Positions 1 to 8,344 are shown, counted from the first letter of the stretch. The stretch: DNA of 36,746 nt from Candidatus Abyssobacteria bacterium SURF_17 (GCA_003598055.1 QZKI01000004.1:1-36746), one strand, 5' to 3'. The notes: a model not told the origin generated them from the letters alone. Numbers and translations are program-made.

Positions 1-164
1 GATGCATGGTCTGATGGCCTTGTGCCACGAAACTGGAAACGGTGGAGACAACGGAAGTCATTGACCTAAACATAACGCGCCTGCTTTCCACTCAATGGTG
101 AAGAATACTCTTTAAGTTTATGAAATCCGTTTTTGCCTTGAATCGCCGGCTACATGGCAGGATT
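1..164. other. Left edge, no gene seen
   Basis: This stretch lies downstream of the minus-strand histidine kinase. I see no supported coding frame, RNA gene or clear terminator in it. It may hold the kinase's 3' end signals or belong to a neighbour outside the window. Confidence 0.4.
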
Positions 165-1241
165 CTACGCGCGAGGAGCCACAGGCAGCGTGAAGACAAA
201 ACGGGTACCCCATCCTTCACGCGACTCGACTTTGATTGACCCGCCGAACCGTTCCACCGTGAGGCGGCAGAAGTACAATCCCCAGCCGTGGTCGCGTCGG
301 GTCTTCATCAAACCGCTCTTCCGGTCTATCACCAGATTCTTCTGGAACATGTGCGGCAGGAATTCCGGCCGGACTGCGTCACCGTCATCAAACACCGTAA
401 ACGTCACATGCGTGTCGCCCGGCTTGCATTTGGCCGCCACGGCAATGCATCCGCCTTGGCGCGTATAGCGAGCGGCATTGTCGAGGAGATTGAAGAACAC
501 CCTGCTCAACAGGCTCGGCTCGATCATTACGTCCGGTAACTCTGCCGCAACGTTCCACTCAAGCTTCACATCGCCTCTCAGCACCAGCCGAAAATCCGAG
601 CAGATGCTCTCTATGAGTTCCGCAGGCTGGACAGATTCCGGGCTGAACGCATCTTCCTCCTCCAGTCTCGGAATCATGCGAATTGTTCGCACCATTTCAT
701 ATAGGCGCCGCTCGTTTCGTTTCGAAGCCTCGAGCATGTCCTGCATGAGATCCTTCTTGGCAGCCGGATTCTCCTCCAGTTCCATCGCCATCACGTCCGT
801 GCATGCCCGTATCACCTGGAGCGGAGACGCGAGGTCGTGGTAGATGGTCGCAAGCATCTCATCTTTGCTCTCCAATTCATCGGCTGCTCTGCGCGTGCGG
901 CGTTTGAGACGGGCGCTTTTCAAAATGAGCATCGCTTCGCGAAGCCTGCCGTTTTCATCAAAGATGGGATACGCATAGTCGAAGTGGGGACAGTGCTCGT
1001 CCGGCACTTCAACCCATTTCCCGCCCTCGACCTCTTTCTGCACCACCCGCATACAGGCTTCATTACACTGGCTGAAATCCAGCTCCTTGAACACATCACA
1101 GCTCTTTTTCCCGACCACATGTTTCTCGTCGACAGCGAAAAGCTTGCAGAAGCTGGGATTCACGCGGATGACACGAAATTCGCGGTCTACCAAAATGATG
1201 GGATCAGAAACGTGCTCGAAGAGAAACTGCGCTTCCACCAT
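165..1241 (-). CDS. Soluble PAS-domain sensor histidine kinase
   Basis: A 358-aa cytoplasmic two-component sensor kinase. An N-terminal PAS domain (about residues 1-110) is followed by a short linker, a dimerisation/phosphoacceptor domain with His135 in the motif YHDLASPL, and a C-terminal HATPase domain. The HATPase shows the N box (NLLDNAARYT), a G1-like DDGDA and a G2-like GWGLYFC. There is no transmembrane segment or signal peptide, so the signal should be intracellular. The PAS region is unusually rich in Cys (Cys48, Cys59, Cys63, Cys84), which could bind a metal or Fe-S cluster or sense redox state; that is inference. The start is set by AGGAGGGG a few bases upstream of the ATG. No response regulator lies beside it, so its partner is unknown. 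The family call is firm; the signal is not known. Confidence 0.92.
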   Translation of the reverse strand: MVEAQFLFEHVSDPIILVDREFRVIRVNPSFCKLFAVDEKHVVGKKSCDVFKELDFSQCNEACMRVVQKEVEGGKWVEVPDEHCPHFDYAYPIFDENGRLREAMLILKSARLKRRTRRAADELESKDEMLATIYHDLASPLQVIRACTDVMAMELEENPAAKKDLMQDMLEASKRNERRLYEMVRTIRMIPRLEEEDAFSPESVQPAELIESICSDFRLVLRGDVKLEWNVAAELPDVMIEPSLLSRVFFNLLDNAARYTRQGGCIAVAAKCKPGDTHVTFTVFDDGDAVRPEFLPHMFQKNLVIDRKSGLMKTRRDHGWGLYFCRLTVERFGGSIKVESREGWGTRFVFTLPVAPRA

Positions 1242-1468
1242 TACCCCTCCTGCGATAACTATGCTTCAGACCAACGGAGAATGCTATCTTCAAATTCAGC
1301 GGGGAGAGCCACTACAATCCAAAGCGGATTCCATAACCGCGAAGGGTCGCAGACCCGAGTCGCAAAGGCCGCAAAGGACTGATAGACAAAAGGAGCACGA
1401 CGAAAGACGAAAGGACCACCCGATAAGGAGGAAACGGGCAAACGGGCAAAAAGGAAGCGCATGCGAGA

Positions 1469-1488
1469 GGGCGCAATGAATTGCGCCC
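1469..1488. repeat. GGGCGCAAT hairpin repeat
   Basis: Perfect inverted repeat with 9-bp arms GGGCGCAAT/ATTGCGCCC around GA. It belongs to a small family of G/C-rich hairpins with a central ATGAAT or ATTCAT core; others lie at 1518-1537 and 34905-34926. Confidence 0.7.
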
Positions 1489-1517
1489 GCACAGCCATGA
1501 ATGAAGAAACGCCGTAG

Positions 1518-1537
1518 GGGCGGGATTCATCGCGCCC
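1518..1537. repeat. GGGCGGGAT/ATCGCGCCC hairpin repeat
   Basis: Inverted repeat with 9-bp arms and one mismatch around TC, preceded by GTAGG. It nearly matches the hairpin at 34905-34926, so it is a dispersed element and not a gene-specific signal. Confidence 0.65.
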
Positions 1538-1591
1538 AATGTACGTTGTTTGGTTGCGGCCATGTCGCGCTGTGTTCTTTATGGTGAAATA

Positions 1592-1600
1592 TGTTAGAAT
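1592..1600 (+). promoter_or_regulatory. Possible extended -10 element for the secreted nuclease
   Basis: TGTTAGAAT reads as an extended -10 (TGn followed by TAGAAT) about 50 bp before the nuclease ATG. The -35 region 17 bp upstream is weak, so this call is tentative. Confidence 0.3.
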
Positions 1601-1649
1601 TCGTTTGATGCACAGGTCTGCCCACTCATCGAAAAGAAAAGGAAGAACC

Positions 1650-2519
1650 ATGAAAAAATACGCGCTTGTCGTCTTGCTGCTGCTGCTTTGGATTGGCTCA
1701 ACTCCCGCCTACTCGGAATGTCCATCATTTCCGGCGACGACCGCGAATATTGTGACATGGAATCTTTCGGGTTTCAATGTCATTCCACGCGAAAAAGCAA
1801 GAATCTTTGCCAACGCTATCGCATACCTCGACCCCGAGGTCCTTGTTCTCGCGGAGGTCAACCCCGACTTCATGGCCGCGGAAATCGTGGCCGAGCTCAA
1901 CGAGATGGGTATCTGTTACCGGCGGGCACTCCTCGACCAGACGGCCCGGCAGAATATTGCGATCCTTTACAAACCCGGTGTTCAGCTTTCGAATCTGCGA
2001 TTCATTGAGGACTCAGACAATAGTGATGCGAACTTGCGCAAGGCACTCGCGGCAGACGTTAAGATTGGCGAATTCGACTTCATCCTCATCGGGGTGCACC
2101 TGAAATCAGACCGGACCAACGCTGCGCGCGCCATTCGCAATGCACAGGCCCTCGCAATCGCGAGTTTCATCGAAAGCGCCACGGCGGCGGACGAGAAGGA
2201 TGTGCTTGTTGTCGGCGATTACAACATGATTCCGGGGCAAGACCAGACAAACTTTGACTCTATGAATCCTGACGACTACTTAACATTCATCTCGTACAGC
2301 CTCTCCAGCCAATGCTCTCATATCAGCGCCTCGGGGACTTGTAACCTTCTCGACGGCTATGCAGTCTCCCACGGACACACGTCGGAATATATCGCAGGCA
2401 GCATTCGCATCGTCCCAATGCACGAGATTCTCGGATTGCCGCTCATGAATTACCGGACCATCATCTCCGACCACCTGCCCCTCGGCGCCACATTCCGCAT
2501 CACGGATGATGACGACTAG
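1650..2519 (+). CDS. Secreted endonuclease/exonuclease/phosphatase family protein
   Basis: A 289-aa exported member of the EEP (DNase I-like) metal-dependent phosphodiesterase superfamily. A signal peptide spans about residues 1-22 (Lys-Lys, a long Leu-rich core, then PAYS). The fold's motifs follow in order: Asn38 in TWNLSG, Glu69 in AEVNPD, His150 in GVHLKSD, Asp190/Asn192 in VVGDYN, and Asp274-His275 in SDHLPLGA. These provide the metal and catalytic residues of the family. Substrates in the family range from DNA to sphingomyelin and inositol phosphates, so the substrate is open. The start is this ATG, not upstream in-frame ones, because it has GGAAGAA just before it and opens the signal peptide. 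The extreme C-terminus is an Asp run. It appears monocistronic. Confidence 0.9.
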   Translation: MKKYALVVLLLLLWIGSTPAYSECPSFPATTANIVTWNLSGFNVIPREKARIFANAIAYLDPEVLVLAEVNPDFMAAEIVAELNEMGICYRRALLDQTARQNIAILYKPGVQLSNLRFIEDSDNSDANLRKALAADVKIGEFDFILIGVHLKSDRTNAARAIRNAQALAIASFIESATAADEKDVLVVGDYNMIPGQDQTNFDSMNPDDYLTFISYSLSSQCSHISASGTCNLLDGYAVSHGHTSEYIAGSIRIVPMHEILGLPLMNYRTIISDHLPLGATFRITDDDD

Positions 2520-2605
2520 AACGGCATCTCAGAGATGGTTTGACAGTTTTACGCACAAACTTGAAATCACCGAGGAAAAAGGGACAAGAGGGGAGAAGGG
2601 GGAAA

Positions 2606-2700
2606 TTTCACCACCAAGGCGCCAGGACACAAAGGAAACCGTGCATGGAATACAGATTGTCCACACTATTCCTGGGTGTCTTGGTGCCGTGGTGGTTAAA
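2606..2700. repeat. Inverted-repeat element, MITE-like
   Basis: Two imperfect arms of about 26 bp (ACCACCAAGG... at 2609 and ...TGCCGTGGTGGT ending near 2697; 21 of 26 positions pair) enclose a short core. I recall similar CACCAAGG...CCTTGGTG elements as dispersed in many environmental genomes. It fills most of the gap between the nuclease and the thiolase and could fold into one long hairpin. Confidence 0.6.
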
Positions 2701-2787
2701 TGACTATTTTCTTGTGGCTAAGGCTGATTCTTAGCTGCGGCTACGCCGCACTGTGCCTCTCTGCGCGAATTTGGAAAAATATCAGCG

Positions 2788-4035
2788 TCAGAACGCCTTT
2801 TCGAGAATTGTGATGACCATGGCGGCTTCTTCGATGCCGATGTTGCCGCCGCCGTTCTCGGCGAGCGCGAGACGCGCGCCTTCCACTTGTCTCTTGCCGC
2901 ATTCGCCTCTGAGTTGCCACGTAAGGTCGCATATCTGGCCGAGGCCCGTGGCGCCTATCGGATGGCCGCGCGATTCGAGGCCGCCGCTTGTGTTGACGGG
3001 CACCTTGCCGCCGAGCGTCGTCGCGCCCGATTCGGCGAACGGCCCGCCTTCGCCTTCGCCGCAGAACCCCATGTCCTCGGTCTGAGACAGCTCACCAAAC
3101 GCCGTAGCATCGTGCACCTCGGCGACGTTGATATCTTGCGGACCGACGCCTGCCACCTCATATGCCTTCCGGCTGAGCCGTTTCCCTAAATCCTCCTCGT
3201 CAAAGTCTCTATCGCGGCCTGAGCCGAGCACGCACGCCTTCACTTTCACGAGCTTGTTTGCGCCAATTTTCTTCGCAAAGTCCTTCGAGCAGAGAATCGC
3301 CGCCGCGGCCCCATCACCCACGGGCGAACACATCGGACGCGTGAGCGGATACGAGACCTCCGGCGCCGCCAGCACTTCCTCGACGGTCATGTTCATCTGA
3401 TATTGCGCATACGGATTCATCGTGCTGTGGAAATGGTTCTTCGCGGAGATGACGGCTAATTGCCGCTGTGTCGTCCCGTATTTCTTCATATGACTGCGTG
3501 CGGCGAGCGAATAAATGTCCATGAATGCGCTGCGGCTCTTTCCCGCGCCGCCTTCGCCTGCCGCCTTCGCGCCCATCTGCTTCTTGCGCTCCTCTTCTTC
3601 CTTCATCATCGCCTTGAACGCTTCCATAAGTTCCACATCGGTGGACGCCCAGTAGACCTGAAATGACTTCGCTTTGTCCTCCATGTAGAGCTTTTCCATG
3701 CCGAGCGCAAGTGCGACATCATATAAGCCGCAGCCGATGCCCATCAGCGCGCCGTAGAAGGCGGAAGAAGCCGATGCGCAGGCGTTTTCCACGTTCATCA
3801 CCGGGATTGCGCCAATTCCCATCGCTCGAAGCACTACCTGCCCGCGAATGCCCTCTTGTCCGGTCACAAGTCCTTGCGCGGCATTGCCGACCCACGCCGC
3901 CTGAAGGTCATCCTTGCCGACGGCCGCATGCTCGAGGCAACGCGTGACTGCCTCCTCGGCCAGCGATTTCATGTTACGCTCCAGATACTTGCCGAACCGC
4001 GTCATCCCGGCTCCGATAACATAGACGTCTCTCAT
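2788..4035 (-). CDS. Thiolase, SCP-x/non-decarboxylating type
   Basis: A 415-aa thiolase-superfamily enzyme of the acetyl-CoA acetyltransferase / SCP-x-like group, which condenses or cleaves acyl-CoA thioesters in the cytoplasm. The nucleophile is Cys86 in NVENACASAS. The C-terminal domain has the His pair of the group, with HDATAFGE and His358 in GHPIGATG. A charged Lys/Glu and Gly/Ala-rich insertion (about residues 135-165) sits between the two halves and is low in complexity. The start is chosen at the ATG preceded by AGGAGCGG; a longer frame to 4092 lacks a ribosome site and starts outside the conserved fold. In many genomes such thiolases are paired with a DUF35 zinc-ribbon/OB protein; none lies here. 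Its substrate (short-chain acyl-CoA, branched or sterol-like) cannot be told. Confidence 0.92.
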   Translation of the reverse strand: MRDVYVIGAGMTRFGKYLERNMKSLAEEAVTRCLEHAAVGKDDLQAAWVGNAAQGLVTGQEGIRGQVVLRAMGIGAIPVMNVENACASASSAFYGALMGIGCGLYDVALALGMEKLYMEDKAKSFQVYWASTDVELMEAFKAMMKEEEERKKQMGAKAAGEGGAGKSRSAFMDIYSLAARSHMKKYGTTQRQLAVISAKNHFHSTMNPYAQYQMNMTVEEVLAAPEVSYPLTRPMCSPVGDGAAAAILCSKDFAKKIGANKLVKVKACVLGSGRDRDFDEEDLGKRLSRKAYEVAGVGPQDINVAEVHDATAFGELSQTEDMGFCGEGEGGPFAESGATTLGGKVPVNTSGGLESRGHPIGATGLGQICDLTWQLRGECGKRQVEGARLALAENGGGNIGIEEAAMVITILEKAF

Positions 4036-4437
4036 AATGCCACCGCTCCTTCTGTAGGCCGAATCTCCTTGTGCAATTAGACGAGGGCTCAATGCGAACG
4101 ACTGGCTGGGGCATGTCCGCTCCTATGCTATTACATCCGGCCTGAGAAATCAAGAATGGAAGACCGAATGAGCACTCCTGCAGTGGATAAGTGACATGCG
4201 ATATCGAGACCAAAGCAACTCTCATTTGGGACGCAGATACCTGAGCATTTCGACGATGGCTCATGGCTGATTCTGGTAAGAGTGTAACCGCGCCCCTTCT
4301 TTACACAGTTGGCGGTAGGGCAGGGTGGAGGTTTGGCCCGAAGAGATTCAGGGAAGCCGAAGGTCTCGGCTTCCCTGAATGAAGTTGGCTTCGTGCTCCA
4401 GGCAAGGTCAACCTTATCTGGAGCAGCAGGCAGTTCC
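4036..4437. other. Intergenic region with one strong hairpin
   Basis: A 402-bp gap between two minus-strand genes. It must carry the 5' region of the thiolase gene and the 3' region of the EF-hand protein gene. The only clear structure is the hairpin at 4346-4380. I see no convincing coding frame. Confidence 0.5.
4346..4380 (-). terminator. Strong hairpin downstream of the EF-hand protein gene
   Basis: Perfect 15-bp arms (ATTCAGGGAAGCCGA and its complement) around a 5-nt loop AGGTC, about 57 bp past the stop codon of the minus-strand secreted protein. It has no U-run on either strand, so it may end transcription with help or protect the transcript's 3' end. Confidence 0.55.
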
Positions 4438-5997
4438 CTACTGTTTGGCGTTGTCGAAAATCACGATAACGGTCTCGCCGGGGTCGACGTCGAGCGTCGC
4501 GCTTGAGGTTCCGGCGTTCCAGTATGAACCATTGTCCGGGTCCAGTATAGTGCCATTCGTCAGGCTCCATCCTGACGGTTCGGTCTCGGTTACGGTGTAG
4601 GTACCGCTGTTGAGACCTCCGCTGTCGTATGGAGCGGAATCATCCCGGAGCTGGAACTCCCGATACACACTATCTGGTCCGCCCGCCAATGTGAAATCAA
4701 ATACCTGCGGATCGTACCGCGGGTCCGTTATCTTGTCAACCATGATGTATCCCGGGGCTATGTACTCAGTCGTCGCCACCGGATAGAACCGTATTTGCAG
4801 CAACTTCGAACCATTGTTGTCAACATCTTGCTGGGTGACCACGATATCAGCAAGGTCGAAAATCCACACCGGCGTGTCGTAATGCACGCATGTGCCTATG
4901 CTTTCCTGATACTCCAGCCATTCCTCAACACTGATCACACCGTCGTGGTCGAGGTCGGCGACATAGAGCTCGGCGCCGGGCAGCACGTCTTCTACACTTA
5001 TCATCCCATCGCCATTGGAATCGGGATGGTAGGCCTGCCAATCATATAAATCAACGATCAAAGGGTCGCCGCCGACGTTGGGCACATAGGCATCGGGGCT
5101 GAGACCTGCCGGAGCCTCAAGATAGGCTGCGTCCAGGTCGCTCTGATTGACAACTCCATCGCCGTTGAAATCGGCGTGGGCGGCCTTCCACTCATAGAGG
5201 CTGATGTCGCCGCTTGCATCAAGGTCGGCAACGTAGACAATCGCATCCGCCGGGATATCGGTTGCGTCTATGATAGTGTCTCCGTTGGTGTCGGGACTTC
5301 CACCGTAGAAAACCCAACCCGACCAGGTGAAGAGTCGAGTTATGTCCTGGGCGCCGCCTCCCTTTCCTTGCCCCTTGGTGGATTCCGGATCAAACCTCAC
5401 GAACCCTTCCGGCGCAGCAACGTAGGCGCCCTGCTGGGTGATGAGGCCCAGCGTCCAGAGACAATCCACGTTCGTCCCTGAATCATCGCTGCATGCCTGC
5501 GTCAACACGTTGGGGTACAGCGTTATGGAACTTGGGGAACAGTCTTTTGCAGGGCCGTCACAATCCGCTGGATTGTTCGGCTTCCCGTGAATCCTGGCAA
5601 AGACATAGAACCCATTTGCGGCCGTGGGCACGCCATCAACCAACACTTGGTATGGAAGCTGCACTCTCGCCGTGTCGTCCGGACCATCGAATCCACCGCA
5701 CGGGTCGAGTACGGTCAGTTCATACAGAGAAGCTCTCTTGTTAGAAACATATTCGATAGTGGCGCTGCCGTATTCCGGAATGTGTATCGAACTTCCCCAG
5801 GTGCCATCCAGTTCCGGGACGGCATTACAGGTTTCCCATGACTTCCCGTGGATGTTCAGATTGAAGTGCATGCCACTCGGATAGCCGTTACTCCTTGGAA
5901 TAACCTCTTGCGGTTTCGCCGCCATGGCAGGAGAAACCGCAAGCGCCAAAATCGCGAGTGACATGACCAGCACTGAAGCAATACTTACTCGTCTCAT
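4438..5997 (-). CDS. Secreted protein with EF-hand/dockerin-like repeats and prealbumin-like C-terminus
   Basis: A 519-aa exported protein. A signal peptide (1-26, ending PAMA) leads to an unrecognised N-terminal module (about 30-225) with a HFNLNIHGK motif and several Cys. Five acidic loops fit calcium-binding EF-hand or dockerin type I loops: 236-247 (DTNGD), 258-269 (DLDASGD), 276-287 (DFNGDG), 326-337 (DSNGDG) and 348-359 (DLDHDG). The last ~100 residues (from KITDP, with SGTYTVTETEP and ending in a beta strand) resemble SpaA/prealbumin-like adhesin modules. This suggests a calcium-stabilised surface or matrix protein. The start has GGAGGAG 6 bases upstream; an upstream in-frame ATG at 6123 would hide the signal peptide. 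No cell-wall anchor or PEP-CTERM tail is visible. No cohesin partner is seen, so true dockerin function is unproven. Confidence 0.85.
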   Translation of the reverse strand: MRRVSIASVLVMSLAILALAVSPAMAAKPQEVIPRSNGYPSGMHFNLNIHGKSWETCNAVPELDGTWGSSIHIPEYGSATIEYVSNKRASLYELTVLDPCGGFDGPDDTARVQLPYQVLVDGVPTAANGFYVFARIHGKPNNPADCDGPAKDCSPSSITLYPNVLTQACSDDSGTNVDCLWTLGLITQQGAYVAAPEGFVRFDPESTKGQGKGGGAQDITRLFTWSGWVFYGGSPDTNGDTIIDATDIPADAIVYVADLDASGDISLYEWKAAHADFNGDGVVNQSDLDAAYLEAPAGLSPDAYVPNVGGDPLIVDLYDWQAYHPDSNGDGMISVEDVLPGAELYVADLDHDGVISVEEWLEYQESIGTCVHYDTPVWIFDLADIVVTQQDVDNNGSKLLQIRFYPVATTEYIAPGYIMVDKITDPRYDPQVFDFTLAGGPDSVYREFQLRDDSAPYDSGGLNSGTYTVTETEPSGWSLTNGTILDPDNGSYWNAGTSSATLDVDPGETVIVIFDNAKQ

Positions 5998-6382
5998 TTC
6001 TCTCCTCCGCGCCTTTTCTTGAAGATAACCACACATCGCTGCATCTGCGCAATTCTCTCTCCTCGCGCGATCACCCCCTCTGTGCGAGCCGTGCCGGTTA
6101 CCTCCAGGAGGATTATTGAGCAAGCATGATGCCAGAGAGACACGCGTCGAAAAAGGCCTGATATAACGAGAAGGAATCAGCGGCAGGGCATTTTTTGCCG
6201 GACTGTTATCACAGGATTGAAATACAAAATTGAAACCGCCTTGGGGAGTACTCTATGGCCCCATAGAACATACCGGTCATTTTTGACATCCTTATTAAAG
6301 GTATATTTGCTATGCAAACCATCACTACGAAAAATTTGAGGAGCGGAGCAGCAGTTGCTTCAAACATAAGGAGGAAACAGCC
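5998..6382. other. Divergent regulatory region
   Basis: This 385-bp gap separates the EF-hand protein (-) from the PRC-barrel gene (+). It holds a short palindrome CTATGG-CC-CCATAG (6253-6266) and a TTGACA hexamer (6283-6288) without a well-spaced -10. Its AT content is higher than in neighbouring genes, as expected for promoters. No gene is seen. Confidence 0.4.
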
Positions 6383-6946
6383 ATGAGAGCATTAGCTTCG
6401 TTGGTGGCTATAACTTTTGTCATGAGCATGATTCTGACAGTTGCGGCTTTCACCGCCCAAAGGGAAGCAGTGGCGTGGGGCTTGCCCCCGGGATTCAACC
6501 CGGAAACGGGGAAAATCGAGAAAACGTCTGAAACGCCGGGCGTGTGCAAAGCGAACGATCTCGTTGGAATGACCGTGAAGAGTGCTTGGGGCGATCGGTT
6601 TGGGTCGGTTGAAGAAGTAACGTTCGCCGACAATGACACCATCGAATACCTGATCATAACCCGCGGTGATGAAGCTGAGAGCGATGAACGTCTGGTCCCG
6701 ATTCCATGGGAAACTGCGAAAGCGAGAGTCAGGAAAGATAGGATTATTCTCAGCATGAGCAAGGGGAAATTCGAAAACGCCCCGAGTTTCTCGAGGAGTG
6801 ATTGGGAAAAGCTGTCGGACCCCGAATGGAATAAGACAGTCCACAGCTATTACGAATCCCGAGAAAAAGCGAAGGGCGAGATGACGGAAGGAACACGGCC
6901 CGAGCATGCCGAAAGCACACAAATGTGTGTGCGGCATGAACGGTAA
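6383..6946 (+). CDS. Exported PRC-barrel domain protein
   Basis: A 187-aa protein with an N-terminal signal peptide or membrane anchor (residues 1 to about 30, core ITFVMSMILTVAAF). A single PRC-barrel domain follows (about 57-128: VGMTVKSAWGDRFGSVEEV, then EYLIITRG and LVPIPWE). PRC barrels are small beta-barrels found in photosynthetic reaction centre H subunits, RimM and many stress-related envelope proteins. The C-terminal 60 residues are charged and probably helical. The start is fixed by a strong AAGGAGG ahead of the ATG. It stands alone between two intergenic spacers, so its partner is not indicated. The domain call is good; the role is unknown. Confidence 0.85.
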   Translation: MRALASLVAITFVMSMILTVAAFTAQREAVAWGLPPGFNPETGKIEKTSETPGVCKANDLVGMTVKSAWGDRFGSVEEVTFADNDTIEYLIITRGDEAESDERLVPIPWETAKARVRKDRIILSMSKGKFENAPSFSRSDWEKLSDPEWNKTVHSYYESREKAKGEMTEGTRPEHAESTQMCVRHER

Positions 6947-7042
6947 CTACTGAGCAAAATCGAAATGTAACGCGGGCTTGGCGCTGCTTCCGCCGCCATA
7001 CGAGCGACGGAGAAAGTGGCAAGCCTTATTCGAGACGGGGAT

Positions 7043-7103
7043 AGAGCCCTATTTCTGGCTGCGAGTGTTCACTTACATCATGCGGTCCTCGAAATAGGGC
7101 TCT
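7043..7103. repeat. Inverted repeat between PRC-barrel gene and dxr
   Basis: Perfect 13-bp arms AGAGCCCTATTTC (7043-7055) and GAAATAGGGCTCT (7091-7103) with a 35-bp spacer; the right arm is followed by GTCTTTT. It could act as a terminator for the upstream gene or be a mobile palindromic element of the same sort as others in this window. Confidence 0.55.
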
Positions 7104-7151
7104 GTCTTTTCTCGCACTCGCGGAACTCCTGAGAGCGATTGAGTTTCCGTG

Positions 7152-7180
7152 TTGCAGATTTCCTGCCAAAATGGTATGAT
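7152..7180 (+). promoter_or_regulatory. Sigma-70-type promoter of the dxr operon
   Basis: TTGCAG (7152-7157), 17-bp spacer, TATGAT (7175-7180) with a TGG extended -10. Transcription would be expected to begin about 7 bp later, close to the dxr ATG at 7187, so the message may be leaderless or nearly so. Confidence 0.5.
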
Positions 7181-7186
7181 GAGGCG

Positions 7187-8344
7187 ATGAAAAAGGGTGT
7201 TACTATTCTCGGCGCGACCGGTTCGGTGGGCAGGAATGCGCTTGCCGTAATCGATTCGCTCCGAGACCACTTTTCTATTGTCGGACTGACGGCGTGTCGC
7301 AATGCGCCGTTGCTCCGCGAGCTTATCGAGCGGTACCACCCGCGCTATGCAGCCCTTGCCGATGAAGAGCAGGCGGATGCGTTGAGGTCGGCTTGCCCGG
7401 GACACACACGCGTTCTCGGCGGGCTGGAAGGCGTCATCTCGGTTGCGGCGGCATCTGAGGCGCAGATCGTTCTCTCCGCTATTGTCGGCGCCGCGGGACT
7501 TCAACCGGTCCTTGCTGCAATCAAGAAAGGAAGAACCATAGCGCTGGCCAATAAGGAGCCGCTCGTAATGGCGGGCGGGATTATTACCGGGCTTGCACAG
7601 AACGTCGGCGCAACGTTACTGCCCGTCGATAGCGAGCACAGCGCCATATTCCAGTGTCTTTGTGGGAACAGGGAGCAGAAAATCCACAAGATTGTTCTTA
7701 CCGCTTCGGGCGGACCATTTTACAACACGAGCACGGAGGCTTTAGCGAACGTAACGCCGGAGCAAGCGCTCGCACATCCCACGTGGAGCATGGGCGCGAA
7801 GATCAGCGTAGATTCCGCAACGCTTATGAACAAGGGCCTCGAAGTCATCGAGGCGCATTGGCTGTTCGGGGTCGACGTTGAAAGCATCGAGGTCGTCATC
7901 CATCCGACGAGCGTGGTCCACTCGATGGTCGAGTTCCTCGACGGCTCGATAATCGCTCAACTCGGCCGCAACGATATGAAGCTTCCCATTCAGTTCGCGC
8001 TCACCTATCCGGACCGAATGGAGTGCCCGGTGGAAAGGCTCGACATTACCGAGGTTTCTCCGCTTGAGTTTTTCCCGCCGAAGCTCGACAAATTCCCGTG
8101 TCTCGCGCTTGCCTATGAGGCAGCCAAGGTCGGCGGCACGATGCCAGCCGTCCTCAATGCGGCCAACGAAGTGGCCGTCGATGAGTTCTTGCAGCGGAGG
8201 TTGCATTTCCAAGAGATCCCGACAATTATCGAACGGGTGATGCGCGACCATCAGCCTGTGGCCGACCCGCGTCTCGGAGACATCCTGGCGGCGGATGAAT
8301 GGGCGCGCGAGAGCGCGATGGAGAGCCAAAGGAGTCATACGTGA
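7187..8344 (+). CDS. dxr: 1-deoxy-D-xylulose-5-phosphate reductoisomerase
   Basis: A 385-aa enzyme of the MEP isoprenoid pathway that isomerises and reduces DXP to MEP with NADPH and a divalent metal. The NADPH site is visible as GATGSVGRN (9-17), followed by ANKEPLVMAG. The metal site is Asp148-Ser149-Glu150 in LPVDSEHSA. The substrate loop HPTWSMGAKISVDSATLMNK and NDMKLPIQFAL also match. Length is normal for the family (about 380-400). The start ATG lies at MKKGVTILG; an upstream in-frame codon at 7139 adds residues outside the conserved fold. It is the first gene of a compact operon: its TGA overlaps the GTG start of rseP. ispG of the same pathway is two genes on. Confidence 0.97.
   Translation: MKKGVTILGATGSVGRNALAVIDSLRDHFSIVGLTACRNAPLLRELIERYHPRYAALADEEQADALRSACPGHTRVLGGLEGVISVAAASEAQIVLSAIVGAAGLQPVLAAIKKGRTIALANKEPLVMAGGIITGLAQNVGATLLPVDSEHSAIFQCLCGNREQKIHKIVLTASGGPFYNTSTEALANVTPEQALAHPTWSMGAKISVDSATLMNKGLEVIEAHWLFGVDVESIEVVIHPTSVVHSMVEFLDGSIIAQLGRNDMKLPIQFALTYPDRMECPVERLDITEVSPLEFFPPKLDKFPCLALAYEAAKVGGTMPAVLNAANEVAVDEFLQRRLHFQEIPTIIERVMRDHQPVADPRLGDILAADEWARESAMESQRSHT

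Larger units (their letters stand above)
1242..1649. other. Intergenic region with palindromic repeats, no gene
   Basis: A 408-bp gap between the divergently transcribed kinase (-) and the secreted nuclease (+). It contains two related hairpins (1469-1488 and 1518-1537) and A/G-rich low-complexity DNA around 1380-1460. The open frames here lack ribosome sites and recognisable protein features. Confidence 0.5.

Noticed and set aside
5493..5884. Several plus-strand frames opposite the EF-hand protein
   Set aside because: They are antisense to a well-supported secreted protein and have no motifs or ribosome sites.
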